Part shown: positions 1-8,556 of the stretch, piece after piece
Numbering within the stretch: the stretch's first letter is position 1
Layout: each line of letters starts with the position of its first letter
DNA from: Nitrospirota bacterium
Lineage (GTDB): Bacteria > Nitrospirota > JACRHL01
Direction of reading: 5' to 3'
DNA length: 64,000 nucleotides
NCBI GenBank assembly: GCA_029881725.1
Contig: JAOUMB010000007.1
Location: 1 to 64,000 of the forward strand
Notes under the pieces: generated by a model
What the model saw: only the letters and a program-made list of their open reading frames with translations
Database searches by the model: none
What the model was told of the DNA's origin: nothing
Program-made: the position numbers and the translations under genes

Positions 1-785
1 CCAACGTTGGTGAGGGTGATCTCCGATCCTGGCACCAGGGTGGCGGCCACGATCGGGAATGCGGCACTGGAAATATCGCCGGGCACCACCACGTCGGCGG
101 GGGTGAGGGACTGTCCCCCTTCCACCGCCACGCTCAGGCCGTCGCGGGTCAGTTCCACCCCGAAGGCGGGCAGCATGCGCTCCGTGTGATCGCGGGACAG
201 GGACGGCTCCGTCACCCGGGTGGTGCCGCGGGCGGTAATTCCGGCCAGCAGCAGGCAGGTTTTGATCTGTGCCGATGCCACCGGAGAGGCGTAGTCGATA
301 CCCTTGAGCGGTTGCCCCTCGATGACGGCGGGCAGGTATTCCCCCTGATTGAGGCGCACGTCGGCACCCATGGTGGCCAGCGGCCCCGCCACCCGCCGCA
401 TGGGGCGGCGGCGCAGGGAATCGTCACCAGTGAGGGAGGAGCGGAACGGCATGCCCGAAAGCAGGCCCATCAGCAGGCGGGAGGTGGTGCCGGAGTTGCC
501 GCAGTCGATGACCTGATCCGGTCCGGAAAAGGCGCGCCACCCGGCGGAGCGGATGGTGAGGGTGCGGCGGTGGGTGGTAATTTCCACCCCCAGACGCCGG
601 AACGCGGCGATGGTGGCGCGGCAGTCCTCCGACGGCAGGTAGCCCTCCACCGTGCTGGTGCCGGTGGCCATGGCACCGAAAATGATCGCCCGGTGGGTGA
701 TGGACTTGTCACCGGGTACCGTAATGGTGCCGGTGAGGGGGCCGGACGGGTGGATGGTCAGGCGTTTGACCTTGCGGGCGTTCAT
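1..785 (-). CDS. aroA: 3-phosphoshikimate 1-carboxyvinyltransferase (EPSP synthase), C-terminus cut by window edge
   Basis: This gene is not in the ORF track because it runs off the left edge. Reading leftward from ATG at 785 gives MNARKVKRLTIHPSG, then PGDKSITHR (the substrate-binding PGDKS motif) and CGNSGTTSRLLMG. About 261 of the usual ~430 residues are visible. The enzyme joins PEP to shikimate-3-phosphate in the cytosolic shikimate pathway. The GNSGTT version of the second motif resembles Bacillus-type class II enzymes rather than the E. coli NAGTA form; that class call is inference. Its ATG overlaps the tyrA stop (ATGA), so it is translationally coupled as the last visible gene of the pheA-hisC-tyrA-aroA operon. 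Confidence 0.96.
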   Translation of the reverse strand, partial: MNARKVKRLTIHPSGPLTGTITVPGDKSITHRAIIFGAMATGTSTVEGYLPSEDCRATIAAFRRLGVEITTHRRTLTIRSAGWRAFSGPDQVIDCGNSGTTSRLLMGLLSGMPFRSSLTGDDSLRRRPMRRVAGPLATMGADVRLNQGEYLPAVIEGQPLKGIDYASPVASAQIKTCLLLAGITARGTTRVTEPSLSRDHTERMLPAFGVELTRDGLSVAVEGGQSLTPADVVVPGDISSAAFPIVAATLVPGSEITLTNV

Positions 786-1633
786 CGGGTTATCCGTTCG
801 CGCAGTGCGCGTGAGCGTGCGAAGGCAGCCAGCAGGGCATCGCCATCGCCGTTTTTGATTGCGGTTTCGAACCGTTCCAACTGGTCACGGTAAGCGGCGC
901 TTACCTTCAGTATGGCATCCCGGTTGGTTAAGAAGATATCACGCCACATTTCCGGGTTGGAGCCGCCCACGCGGGTAAAATCGCGCAGTCCCCCGGCGGA
1001 GTATTCCGCCGGGTCGCAGTCGTCGGTGGCCGCATCGCCCACCGCTTCCATCAGGCCGAAGGCCACCAGGTGAGGCAGGTGGGACACCCAGGCGAACACT
1101 TCGTCGTGTTGTTCCGGGGTCATGATTTCCAGCCGGGCCCCGGCGGCTTCCCACATGTCGGACACGGCCCGTACCGCGCCGATGGCGTTTTCCGGCAGGG
1201 GGCTGAGGATGCATGTGGCATTCTGAAACAGATCGGCCCGGGCTGCGGCCACGCCGGATTTCTCTCCCCCGGCGATGGGGTGGGCGGGCACGTAGCGGTC
1301 TCCCAGAAGGGGCGTCAGTTCCGCCACCAGATGGGTTTTGACGCTGCCGGTGTCGGTGACGATAGCGTCTTTTTTCAGATGCAACAGGCTGTCGCGCACC
1401 ACTGTGGCCATGCGCCGCACCGGGGTGGCCAGCACCAGAATGTCGGCGGCGGCGGCGGCGTCGGAAAGCGGCAGGGCCCTGTCGATGGCGCCTTTGGCGA
1501 TGGCTTCGTCCAGCGGTGCTTGATCAGCGCCGATGACCTGGGAGCATGCGCCGGAGGCGCGCAGGGCCATCCCGAGGGAGCCGCCGATCAGCCCCACCCC
1601 GACAATGACCACGGTTCCGAGGCGCCCACTCAT
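782..1633 (-). CDS. tyrA: Prephenate dehydrogenase
   Basis: The 283-residue protein converts prephenate to 4-hydroxyphenylpyruvate with NAD(P), for tyrosine synthesis. The Rossmann motif GVGLIGGSLG lies at about residues 12-21, followed by DTGSVKTHL, HPIAGGEKSG and SHLPHL, all typical of TyrA. There is no fused chorismate mutase and no ACT domain. The ORF track starts 44 codons earlier, but MSGRLGTVV at 1633 is preferred because it begins just before the nucleotide fold and overlaps the hisC stop as ATGA. It also overlaps aroA by ATGA at its own end. Confidence 0.95.
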   Translation of the reverse strand: MSGRLGTVVIVGVGLIGGSLGMALRASGACSQVIGADQAPLDEAIAKGAIDRALPLSDAAAAADILVLATPVRRMATVVRDSLLHLKKDAIVTDTGSVKTHLVAELTPLLGDRYVPAHPIAGGEKSGVAAARADLFQNATCILSPLPENAIGAVRAVSDMWEAAGARLEIMTPEQHDEVFAWVSHLPHLVAFGLMEAVGDAATDDCDPAEYSAGGLRDFTRVGGSNPEMWRDIFLTNRDAILKVSAAYRDQLERFETAIKNGDGDALLAAFARSRALRERITR

Positions 1634-2748
1634 CCGGCGTGTCCAAGTGCGCTCATCACCTTGCGGAATACGGACTCGAAACGGTCCAACTCGCTGGGCA
1701 GGCCGACGGTGACGCGCACCCAATCCCCGTGGATGTGGCGCAGGATCACCCCTTCCCTGAGGCACGCGTCAAACACCTTGCCGCCGTCCATGCCCACGTT
1801 CACGTATACGAAGTTGGCCTGGGTGGGCAGGTATTCCAGCCCCAGTTCGCCGAAAAAGCGATACATGCGCGCCTTGCCCTCGGCGTTGATGCGGATGCTT
1901 TCGTCCACGTGGTCGGTGTCGTCCAGCGCGGCCAGTGCCGCCCGTTGGGCCAGTTCATTGGTGTTGAACGGTTGGCGCACCCGGTTCAGGTAATCGACGA
2001 TTTCCGGCGAGGTGATGCCGTAGCCGATGCGCAGGGCGGGGAGTCCGTACACCTTGGAGAAGGTTCGCAGGATCACCGTGTTGGGGCGGCTTCTCAAAAC
2101 CGCCACCGTGTCCGGGTAGTCGTCCGCGTCCACGTATTCCGCATAGGCCTCATCGAACACCACGATCAGGTCGTCCGGCACGCGGCTCAGCAGGTCCGCC
2201 ACCTGGGCGGCGGTGTTGTGGGTGCCGGTGGGATTGTTGGGGTTGCATACGAACAGCAGACGGGTGTCCGGTCCCACCGCAGCGGCCATGGCGGGCAGGT
2301 CGTGGGTAAAGTCCCTGAGGGGCACTTCAGTGATGCGCCCCCCGGCGGCGGTGGTGATCAACCGGTAAACCACGAAGGTCAGATCGGCGGCGACAACCTC
2401 CTCACCGGGTCCCACGAAGGTGCGGCACAGGAATTCGATGATCTCGTTGGAACCGTTTCCGAGGATGAAATGATCCGGCGACAGCCCCCACTTTTCCGAC
2501 AGGGCCTGTTTCAGGTAAAAGCCGCCGCCGTCCGGGTACCGGTGCAGATCGGCTTCGTCCAGCATCTCCCTGAGTGCGGCGACTGCCTTGGGGGAGGGCC
2601 CCACGGGGTTTTCGTTGGAGGCCAGCTTGATGACCTGGCTTACCCCCAACTCGCGCTGGAGTTCGGAGATCGGCTTGCCTGGCTTGTAGGGGACAATTCC
2701 GGCGATTTGGTCACGCACCCGCGGCATGGTCTCGGCTTTCCTTTTCAA
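1630..2748 (-). CDS. hisC: Histidinol-phosphate / aromatic aminotransferase (fold type I PLP)
   Basis: This is a 372-residue class I/II aminotransferase of the HisC family. It has LASNENPVGPSP near the N-terminus, the CNPNNPTGT motif, DEAYAEY and the PLP-lysine motif TFSKVYGLPALRIGY. The family moves amino groups onto imidazole-acetol phosphate and often also onto aromatic keto acids. Its place between pheA and tyrA suggests that it transaminates phenylpyruvate and 4-hydroxyphenylpyruvate here; that is context inference. An alternative start is Met8 (2727). The gap to pheA upstream is 67 bp, and the stop overlaps the tyrA start. Confidence 0.93.
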   Translation of the reverse strand: MKRKAETMPRVRDQIAGIVPYKPGKPISELQRELGVSQVIKLASNENPVGPSPKAVAALREMLDEADLHRYPDGGGFYLKQALSEKWGLSPDHFILGNGSNEIIEFLCRTFVGPGEEVVAADLTFVVYRLITTAAGGRITEVPLRDFTHDLPAMAAAVGPDTRLLFVCNPNNPTGTHNTAAQVADLLSRVPDDLIVVFDEAYAEYVDADDYPDTVAVLRSRPNTVILRTFSKVYGLPALRIGYGITSPEIVDYLNRVRQPFNTNELAQRAALAALDDTDHVDESIRINAEGKARMYRFFGELGLEYLPTQANFVYVNVGMDGGKVFDACLREGVILRHIHGDWVRVTVGLPSELDRFESVFRKVMSALGHAG

Positions 2749-2815
2749 TTTGGACCGGGGGCGGCGTGCCCGCCTGGTTCGCAGCCCCGGTAAGGATTAG
2801 TAATCCCGGTGGGGA

Positions 2816-3895
2816 TCAGACTCCGTCTTCTTCGGCGCGGGGGTAGGCCCCGAGCACCTTCACCCACAAAGAGGACTCCTTCAGTTCCTTGAGGGCGGCG
2901 GACACCTCCGGCTGCTTTGGGTGGCCCGACATGTCGATGAAGAAAAGGTATTCCCACGGCCGCTGCCGGGAAGGACGCGACTCGATGCGGGTGAGGTTCA
3001 CGTTGTGGTTCTGGAACGGCGCCAGCATGCGCACCAGCGACCCGGCCTCGTCCTTGATGGACACCAGCGCCGAGGTCTTGTCGTTGGCGGAGGCCGGGCG
3101 GCGCTCCTTGGACAGAATCCAGAAGCGGGTGCGGTTGGTGGTGGTGTCCTCGATGTTTTTGGCCAGCGCTTTCAGCCCGTAGACTTCCCCCGCCAGGGCC
3201 GAGGCGATGGCTGCACTGGTGGACTCTCCGGCGGCGCGTTCGGCGGCGCGTGCGGTGCTGGCGGTCTCCACGCAGCGCACGCCGGGCATGTGCTGCTCCA
3301 GCCATCCCCGGCACTGGGCCAGCGGCTGCGGGTGTGAATAGATGACGGTGACGTCGCTGAGGGATTCCGAACGTGTAAGCAGGCAGTGATGGATGCGGTT
3401 GACCACCTCGCCGCACACGTTCAGGTCGGTATCGGCCACCAGATCCAGGGTGACGGTGACGCTGCCCTCGGTGGAGTTTTCCACCGGCACCACGCAGTAT
3501 GCGGCATCGCCCTTTTCCACCGCGGCCAGAACATCGCGGATGGAACCGCGCGGCTGAAAGTGGCAGGAGGAGCCGAAGTAGCCCAGCGCCGCCTGATGGG
3601 TAAAGGTGGCAAACGGCCCCAGATAGGCCACGCGGATGGGCCCCTCCAGGTTCAGGCAGGCGGAAATCACTTCGCGGAATACGGTGCCCACGGCGGCGGT
3701 GGGGAACGGCCCCGGGTTGTTCCCGGTGAGCCGCTCCAGAATCGCCTTTTCGCGCTCGGGCACGTGCAGCGGAGCGTTGTGGGTGTGTTTGACCGCCGCC
3801 ACCTGGAGGGCGATTTCTGCGCGCTGGTTCAGCAGACGCAGGATCTCGTCGTCGATGGCGTCAATCTGTTTGCGAAGTGGTGACAACTCTTCCAT
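2816..3895 (-). CDS. pheA: Bifunctional chorismate mutase / prephenate dehydratase (P-protein)
   Basis: This 359-residue protein has three parts. An AroQ-type chorismate mutase helix bundle (MEELSPLRKQIDAIDDEI and LLNQRAEIA) covers about residues 1-90. A prephenate dehydratase domain covers about 92-270, with VAYLGPFATFTHQAA, PVENSTEGSV and the TNRTRFWIL motif. A C-terminal ACT domain with LTRIESRPSR covers about 280-355. It makes phenylpyruvate from chorismate, and the ACT domain normally binds phenylalanine for feedback control. It is the first gene of the aromatic operon. A long stem-loop lies just upstream of its start. Confidence 0.96.
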   Translation of the reverse strand: MEELSPLRKQIDAIDDEILRLLNQRAEIALQVAAVKHTHNAPLHVPEREKAILERLTGNNPGPFPTAAVGTVFREVISACLNLEGPIRVAYLGPFATFTHQAALGYFGSSCHFQPRGSIRDVLAAVEKGDAAYCVVPVENSTEGSVTVTLDLVADTDLNVCGEVVNRIHHCLLTRSESLSDVTVIYSHPQPLAQCRGWLEQHMPGVRCVETASTARAAERAAGESTSAAIASALAGEVYGLKALAKNIEDTTTNRTRFWILSKERRPASANDKTSALVSIKDEAGSLVRMLAPFQNHNVNLTRIESRPSRQRPWEYLFFIDMSGHPKQPEVSAALKELKESSLWVKVLGAYPRAEEDGV

Positions 3896-3919
3896 GGGAG
3901 CCAGAATGGTACTGGTCCC

Positions 3920-3952
3920 ACCCCCTTTGATTCAAGATGAATCAAAGGGGGG
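3920..3952. terminator. Perfect 14-bp stem-loop between the TPR gene and pheA
   Basis: CCCCCTTTGATTC (3921-3933) and its exact complement GAATCAAAGGGGG (3939-3951) enclose a five-base loop, and the inner A/T pair lengthens the stem to 14 bp. It lies 30 bp downstream of the leftward TPR gene and 25 bp upstream of the pheA start. No T-tract follows on the leftward strand, so it is either an imperfect terminator for the TPR gene or a control element in the pheA leader. Confidence 0.55.
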
Positions 3953-3981
3953 AGCACGTTTTTCAGGATTCGGAAGGGGGG

Positions 3982-6246
3982 TCAGCCTAAAGCGGCAAGA
4001 CGATTGGCCACGTCCCGATAGCTGATGTCCTGGGCGTAGACTTCCTCGAAGTGCTTTTTGGCCTCTTCCACCTTGCCCACCATCTCCAGCGCCGAGGCCA
4101 GTTCGTAGACCACGGCGGCCCACTCGTCCTCGGTTCCGTTCAGGCGTTTGGAGGCTTTTTCAAGCTGCCCCACGGCCAGATTGGTCTTGCCCTGCTCGGT
4201 GAAGCACTGGGCCAGGGCGATGCAGGCATCCGCAAAACGCTGGGTGCCCTTGACCGCCAACTGGAACTCGCTGATCGCTTCGTCCACCAGCCCCATCTCG
4301 CGATAGGCCAGCCCCAGGTCGTAGTGGGTTTCCGAGTCGTCGTCGGCCACTTCCTGCTGGATGCCGGTGCGGAAGGCGGAGAGGATCTCGGCGAACTGGG
4401 CCTCCTCGGAAACCTTCCGCCAGTTCTTGTCCCGTGTGCCCTCGTCCAGGGAGTCCTGGATATCGGAGGTCAGGTCCGAGAACTCGTCGGACAGGTCCAT
4501 GCCGCCGTCCGCCGAAGGCGCTGCGACTACCGGTTCCGGAGTGGCCGGGGATTCCGGGGTGGAGGACGCACCGAACAGGGAATCGATCTCTTCGTCCGAC
4601 GGCTCCGGCTGCGGAGCCGCCTTGGCCGGAGCGGCTTCCTCGGGCGTGTTCATGCGCGCCGACTTCATCTCGAACAGGTCTTCCACGTCGGCGGCGTCGG
4701 TACGCATGCCGGCCATGGCCTCCTGCGCCCCGGCATGGTTGGGGTCCGCGTCGAGGATTTTCATATACAGGGTGATGGCGTCGTCCTTGAGCCCCTGTGC
4801 CTCGTAGAACTTGGCTTCGGAAAAGGCCTCCTCGGCGTTGAAGTCGTCGGCGGGGGCCGTATCGTCGGTGTCCAGCGCGAACATGGCATCGGCGGGTTCT
4901 TCGGCTTCCGCCGGGGCCGCATCCTCCATGTCCAGCGCGAACATGCCGGCATCCGCCGCTTCCGCCTCGGGCTCCGGTTCGGGTTCCGGCGCGGTATCGG
5001 CGCCGGCGGAAACCGCGAACAGGTCGGAGGCATCGAAACCGGTGTCCGGTTCCGGGGCAGCCGCCGGAGCCGTGGCTTCGGCTGGAGTATCGTCCATTTC
5101 CAGGCTGATCTCGCCCGGGCCTGCCGCATCCGGCTCGTCGCCACCGTCCAGGGACAGTTCGCCGAAGCCGGCATCGGCCTCTGGCTCGGCGGCCGGGGCG
5201 GGGGTGTCATCGAAGGACAACTCGCCAAACCCGGCATCGGCCTCCGGCTCGGCGGCCGGGGCGGGGGTGTCATCGAAGGACAACTCGCCAAACCCGGCAT
5301 CGGCCTCCGGCTCGGCGGCCGGGGCGGGAGCGTCGTCAAAAGACAGCTCCCCGAAACCGGCTTCCTCCGCAGGCTCGGAAGCGGCTGCGGGCGCTTCGCC
5401 GAAGCTGAAGCCTTCCGAACCGGCATCGTCGCCGCCCATGGAAAATCCGGTTTCCGGCTGTCCCGGCGCGGCGGCTGCGGGAGCCGCTGCCGGTGCGTTT
5501 CCGTCAATGGCCGAATCCAGTTCCGCGAACAGGTCGTCGATGGACATTTCGCCTGCCACGCCGCCGCCCGCATCCCCGCCGCCCGCCGGGGTTTCCTGTC
5601 CCCAGGTGGCGATACGCTCCAGGCGGTCCTGGGCGCCCTTGCTGTTGGGGTCCAGGTCCAGCAGGTGGCGGCAGTAGCGCTCGGCTTCTTCCAGATTGCC
5701 GCGCTGCAAAAACAGGTCAATGGCGTTGAGGGTTTCCTCCACGGCCTGATCGGTGAACCCGAGTTCGAACAGTTCCGCCGCCAGTTGCAGGCGGTGCCGG
5801 GTGTTCACCGGGTCGAGAATGCACACCTTCTTGATCATGCCCAGGGCGTCATCGCGGTTTCCTTGCGACGACATCAGGCGCACCACCTTCAGGTAGGCCT
5901 CTACCGCGTTGCCCACCATGTCGCGGCGGGCGTTCAGGTCTCCCAGACGGATGTAGACTTCCGTCCGGTCCGGGTCCATCTTGACGATTTTCTTAAGGGT
6001 CGCAATCGCCTTGAGCGGGAAGCCCGCCTTCTCAAATGCGTGCGACGCCTTGAGAAAATGGTCGATGGACGCGACCATGTTCTTTTTCTTGAGGTATATG
6101 TCACCCAACGTGTTCAACGCGTTGGCCGCGTCGTTGTCGGTCGCGTCCGGGAGAAAGTTCTCCAGGGCGGTGATGGCCTTGTCGTATTGGCCCTTGCCGA
6201 GCAGACGTTTGGTGTTTTCCGATACCGCGGTGAAGTTAGTCGCCAT
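3982..6246 (-). CDS. Large TPR protein with acidic Ala/Pro-rich repetitive middle
   Basis: ATG at 6246 is chosen because GGAGATA precedes it; the protein is 754 residues. The N-terminal ~230 residues are TPR helices (GQYDKAITALENFL, ALNTLGDIYLKK, AIATLKKIVKMDP). A ~330-residue acidic, Ala/Pro/Glu-rich linker follows, containing three near-identical 21-residue units (GFGELSFDDTPAPAAEPEADA). The C-terminal ~200 residues return to TPRs (DDAITLYMKILDADPNHAGA, YDLGLAYREMGLVDEAISEF). No signal peptide is seen, so it is probably cytosolic. TPR proteins of this kind act as scaffolds; the partner is unknown. Similar architecture occurs in gliding/motility TPR proteins, but nothing in the context supports that role here. 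Confidence 0.85.
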   Translation of the reverse strand: MATNFTAVSENTKRLLGKGQYDKAITALENFLPDATDNDAANALNTLGDIYLKKKNMVASIDHFLKASHAFEKAGFPLKAIATLKKIVKMDPDRTEVYIRLGDLNARRDMVGNAVEAYLKVVRLMSSQGNRDDALGMIKKVCILDPVNTRHRLQLAAELFELGFTDQAVEETLNAIDLFLQRGNLEEAERYCRHLLDLDPNSKGAQDRLERIATWGQETPAGGGDAGGGVAGEMSIDDLFAELDSAIDGNAPAAAPAAAAPGQPETGFSMGGDDAGSEGFSFGEAPAAASEPAEEAGFGELSFDDAPAPAAEPEADAGFGELSFDDTPAPAAEPEADAGFGELSFDDTPAPAAEPEADAGFGELSLDGGDEPDAAGPGEISLEMDDTPAEATAPAAAPEPDTGFDASDLFAVSAGADTAPEPEPEPEAEAADAGMFALDMEDAAPAEAEEPADAMFALDTDDTAPADDFNAEEAFSEAKFYEAQGLKDDAITLYMKILDADPNHAGAQEAMAGMRTDAADVEDLFEMKSARMNTPEEAAPAKAAPQPEPSDEEIDSLFGASSTPESPATPEPVVAAPSADGGMDLSDEFSDLTSDIQDSLDEGTRDKNWRKVSEEAQFAEILSAFRTGIQQEVADDDSETHYDLGLAYREMGLVDEAISEFQLAVKGTQRFADACIALAQCFTEQGKTNLAVGQLEKASKRLNGTEDEWAAVVYELASALEMVGKVEEAKKHFEEVYAQDISYRDVANRLAALG
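5161..5349 (-). repeat. Three tandem 63-bp units inside the TPR gene
   Basis: Units start at about 5161, 5224 and 5287 and match over nearly all 63 bases; the first and last have a few changes. They encode the acidic 21-residue linker repeat. The near identity suggests recent unequal crossing-over or slippage. Confidence 0.9.
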
Positions 6247-6447
6247 TATCTCCAGTCTCTCCCCGAGCAGATCCACCAGCTTAGTACAAGATCAATTTCG
6301 GCCAATTCCATGGCCGACTTGAGGGGGATTGATGGCAAGAAATTGACAGTGACCGGAAGGGAGTCCTAGAATTCGGCCCGATTTCCACCCAACGCGCTTG
6401 CAGGTTCTGTCCCGGATCTGCCGCTCACAACCATACAAGGGGGTGCC

Positions 6448-7119
6448 ATGCGCATCTGGACGATCCTTGCGGTCATGTTTCTGGCCGCGTGCACGCCAAG
6501 TGGCGGCAAGGCCGGTTTCTACAACGACGAAGGCATCGAGGCCCTGCGCCTGGATCGCTACGAGGACGCCCGTCTCAATTTTGAAAAGGCCCTGGAACTG
6601 AACCCGGAAGACGGCATCGTGTGGGGCAATCTGGGGGTCTCCCTGACTCGTCTGGAGCGGTATGAAGAGGCGGCGAAGGCCTATGAACGCTCCAACGAAC
6701 TGGCCCCGGGCGAGCCCATCACGGTGGCGGAACTGGCGGCGATTCACTACCGGCTGCGCCGCTTTGCCGAAGCGGAGGCGGGCTTTCGCGAGGCCCTGCA
6801 ACTGGAGGCGCGGGCGCCGGAGTTCCACAGTTCACTGGCCCTGGCCCTCAAGCAGCAGGGCAAGCATGAGGAGGCTGCCCGCGAACTGGAACTGGCCCTG
6901 CCCCATGCCAATAAACGGGGGCTGGTGCTGTATCACCAGGCCGCCTTCCTGATGTTGGAGGGAAAACCGGACCAGGCCTTGGCGGCGTTCACGGAATCGC
7001 TTCGCAAACACCCGCCGGGTGCCCGCGACAGCGTGGCCGACCCCGACTTTGAGCCGCTGCACGGCGATCCGCGCTATCAGGAACTGGTGCGCGATTGGTG
7101 GAAACAGGGCCAGCAGTGA
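6448..7119 (+). CDS. TPR lipoprotein
   Basis: This is a 223-residue protein. Its signal peptide MRIWTILAVMFLAAC ends in a lipobox (LAAC), so it is predicted to be lipid-anchored in the periplasm or outer membrane. Four to five TPRs follow (NDEGIEALRLDRYEDARLNF, WGNLGVSLTRLERYEEAAKA, ELAAIHYRLRRFAEAEAGF, LALALKQQGKHEEAARELE). The start is supported by AAGGGGG seven bases upstream. Its stop overlaps the proposed GTG start of the methyltransferase gene. TPR lipoproteins often support envelope assembly complexes (PilF, BamD, NlpI types), but the specific role is unknown. Confidence 0.85.
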   Translation: MRIWTILAVMFLAACTPSGGKAGFYNDEGIEALRLDRYEDARLNFEKALELNPEDGIVWGNLGVSLTRLERYEEAAKAYERSNELAPGEPITVAELAAIHYRLRRFAEAEAGFREALQLEARAPEFHSSLALALKQQGKHEEAARELELALPHANKRGLVLYHQAAFLMLEGKPDQALAAFTESLRKHPPGARDSVADPDFEPLHGDPRYQELVRDWWKQGQQ

Positions 7120-7745
7120 CCCCGCCCGACGACGACAACCGACCCCTCACCGATGCGGAACTGGGGCCCGAGTTCTGGAACGGGCGCTATCTGACCAACG
7201 AAACCGGGTGGGACCTGGGGCAGCCCTCCCCCCCGTTTGTGGCCCTGCATGAGGCGGGGAGGATCGTTCCCTGTGATGTAGTGATTCCCGGCTGCGGCAC
7301 CGGGTGGGAGGTGGCCTGGCTGGCGGCCCGCGGTTACCGGGTGACCGGTATCGACTTCGCCCCCGAGGCGCTGGCCCGCACCCGCGCCCGGCTGGACGCG
7401 GAAGGGGCCGATGCGGAACTGGTATCCGCCAACCTGCTGGCTCCGCCGGAGTCCCTGTGGGGACGATTTGATCTGTTGCTGGAGCAAACCTGCTTCTGCG
7501 CCATCGACCCCATCCGGCGCGGCGACTATGTGACCGCCGCGTGGCGCATGCTGAGGCCGGGCGGGCGGCTGCTGGCCCTGTTCTACGCCCACGGCAAGCC
7601 CGGTGGTCCGCCATACCACACGGACCCGGAGGAGGTGGCCGGATGTTTTGGCGAGCGCTTCGAACTGCACACCCTGGAGCTCACCCGCCACTCCCACGAA
7701 CGCCGCCAGGGCGAGGAGTGGCTGGGGGAACTGGTGCGCCGCTAG
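7116..7745 (+). CDS. SAM-dependent methyltransferase, thiopurine methyltransferase-like
   Basis: The protein is about 209 residues from a GTG that overlaps the upstream stop (GTGA); the ORF track uses a TTG seven codons earlier. It begins with FWNGRYLTNETGWDLGQPSPPF, the typical WxxRW..GWD opening of the TPMT superfamily. The SAM-binding loop VVIPGCGTGWEVAWLAARGYRVTGID follows. FDLLLEQTCFCAIDP and MLRPGGRLLALFY are also family hallmarks. Bacterial members methylate thiol, selenium or tellurium compounds; the substrate here is unknown. It is translationally coupled to the TPR lipoprotein gene. Confidence 0.85.
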   Translation: MTPPDDDNRPLTDAELGPEFWNGRYLTNETGWDLGQPSPPFVALHEAGRIVPCDVVIPGCGTGWEVAWLAARGYRVTGIDFAPEALARTRARLDAEGADAELVSANLLAPPESLWGRFDLLLEQTCFCAIDPIRRGDYVTAAWRMLRPGGRLLALFYAHGKPGGPPYHTDPEEVAGCFGERFELHTLELTRHSHERRQGEEWLGELVRR

Positions 7746-7770
7746 AAGTCCAACGCACGGCCGGCGTGCC

Positions 7771-8166
7771 CTACTCCACTACGTTGTCGAGCAGGCTGTA
7801 CACAATGTCCTCCATGGACACGATACCGAGCAGCTCACCGTCCACCAGCACGATCGCCCGCTTCACGTCGAACTGACTCATCAGCCGCGCCGCGTACTTC
7901 ACCTTCAGGCCCGGGGTGACCGTGATCAGCGGCTTGCACATGATGTCGAACACGTTGGTCATGTCCAGTTGCCGTTCCTGGGTGACCACCTTCTTGACGA
8001 TGTCGTACAGGGTGACGATGCCGTAGGCGTCGTCCTCGTTTCTGCGGTTGACCACCAGGCTCTTGATGCCCTTTTCGCGCATGATCGTAAGTGCCTCGCG
8101 GACCGTGGCGATGCCGTCCACGGTGATCACCTCGCGCACCATGATGTCGCGTACCTTTTTGCCCAT
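7771..8166 (-). CDS. CBS-domain pair protein of the DUF1538 operon
   Basis: The protein is 131 residues from MGKKVRDIM; GGAAG precedes ATG 8166, and the ORF track adds five codons. Two CBS motifs fill it: RDIMVREVITVDGIATVREALTIM..GIVTLYDIV and FDIMCKPLITVTPGLKVKYAARLM..GIVSMEDIV. CBS pairs bind adenine nucleotides and gate partner transporters or enzymes. It is the last gene of a leftward operon after three DUF1538 membrane proteins and a PII-like protein. This suggests that it senses energy state for that transporter (inference). Confidence 0.9.
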   Translation of the reverse strand: MGKKVRDIMVREVITVDGIATVREALTIMREKGIKSLVVNRRNEDDAYGIVTLYDIVKKVVTQERQLDMTNVFDIMCKPLITVTPGLKVKYAARLMSQFDVKRAIVLVDGELLGIVSMEDIVYSLLDNVVE

Positions 8167-8206
8167 TACACTTCCTTCCATCTCCGCTACGAACCCGCCA
8201 CCGGGG

Positions 8207-8554
8207 TCAGAAATAGTCGTCCTTCACCTCTTCCATCAGCACCTTGAGCTGCTTGTTCAGGCCACGCACTTCGTCCACCGGCATGGAAAAGGCCAGCCCG
8301 TTGCCGTCCTTGTGCATGTCTCCGGCCTCCTCGATGGCCGCCAGAATCTTTCCCGCACGCATGCGGTTGACCAGAAAAATTAGACAGTTGTATGGCGAGT
8401 CCAGGCTCAGGCCGAAAAAGGTGCTCTTTTCCACCACCCCTTCACCGCGGGTGTTGAGAATGCTCACCCCGGTGGCCCCTTCACTGCGTGCAGCGTGGAT
8501 CACCTGCTTTTCGTTTTGCGCGGGCACCATGGCAATGATTGCTGAGAATTGCAT
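8207..8554 (-). CDS. PII-like signalling protein of the DUF1538 operon
   Basis: This 115-residue protein has the ferredoxin-like PII pattern: MQFSAIIAMVPAQNEKQVIHAARSEGATGVSILNTRGEG, then the T-loop region and RAGKILAAIEEAG. It lacks the canonical GlnB uridylylation tyrosine context, so it is a PII-like sensor rather than GlnB/GlnK. PII-like proteins bind nucleotides and plug or modulate membrane transporters. It sits two bases after the stop of the last DUF1538 gene, and GGAGGA lies about 10 bases upstream of ATG. Regulation of the DUF1538 complex is the natural inference. Confidence 0.85.
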   Translation of the reverse strand: MQFSAIIAMVPAQNEKQVIHAARSEGATGVSILNTRGEGVVEKSTFFGLSLDSPYNCLIFLVNRMRAGKILAAIEEAGDMHKDGNGLAFSMPVDEVRGLNKQLKVLMEEVKDDYF

Positions 8555-8556
8555 GG

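Noticed and set aside
5161-5349. Possible mobile or CRISPR repeat
   Set aside because: In-frame coding tandem repeats without spacers or ends.
4051-6369. 772-residue plus-strand ORF opposite the TPR gene
   Set aside because: Shadow; the minus frame encodes clear TPRs.
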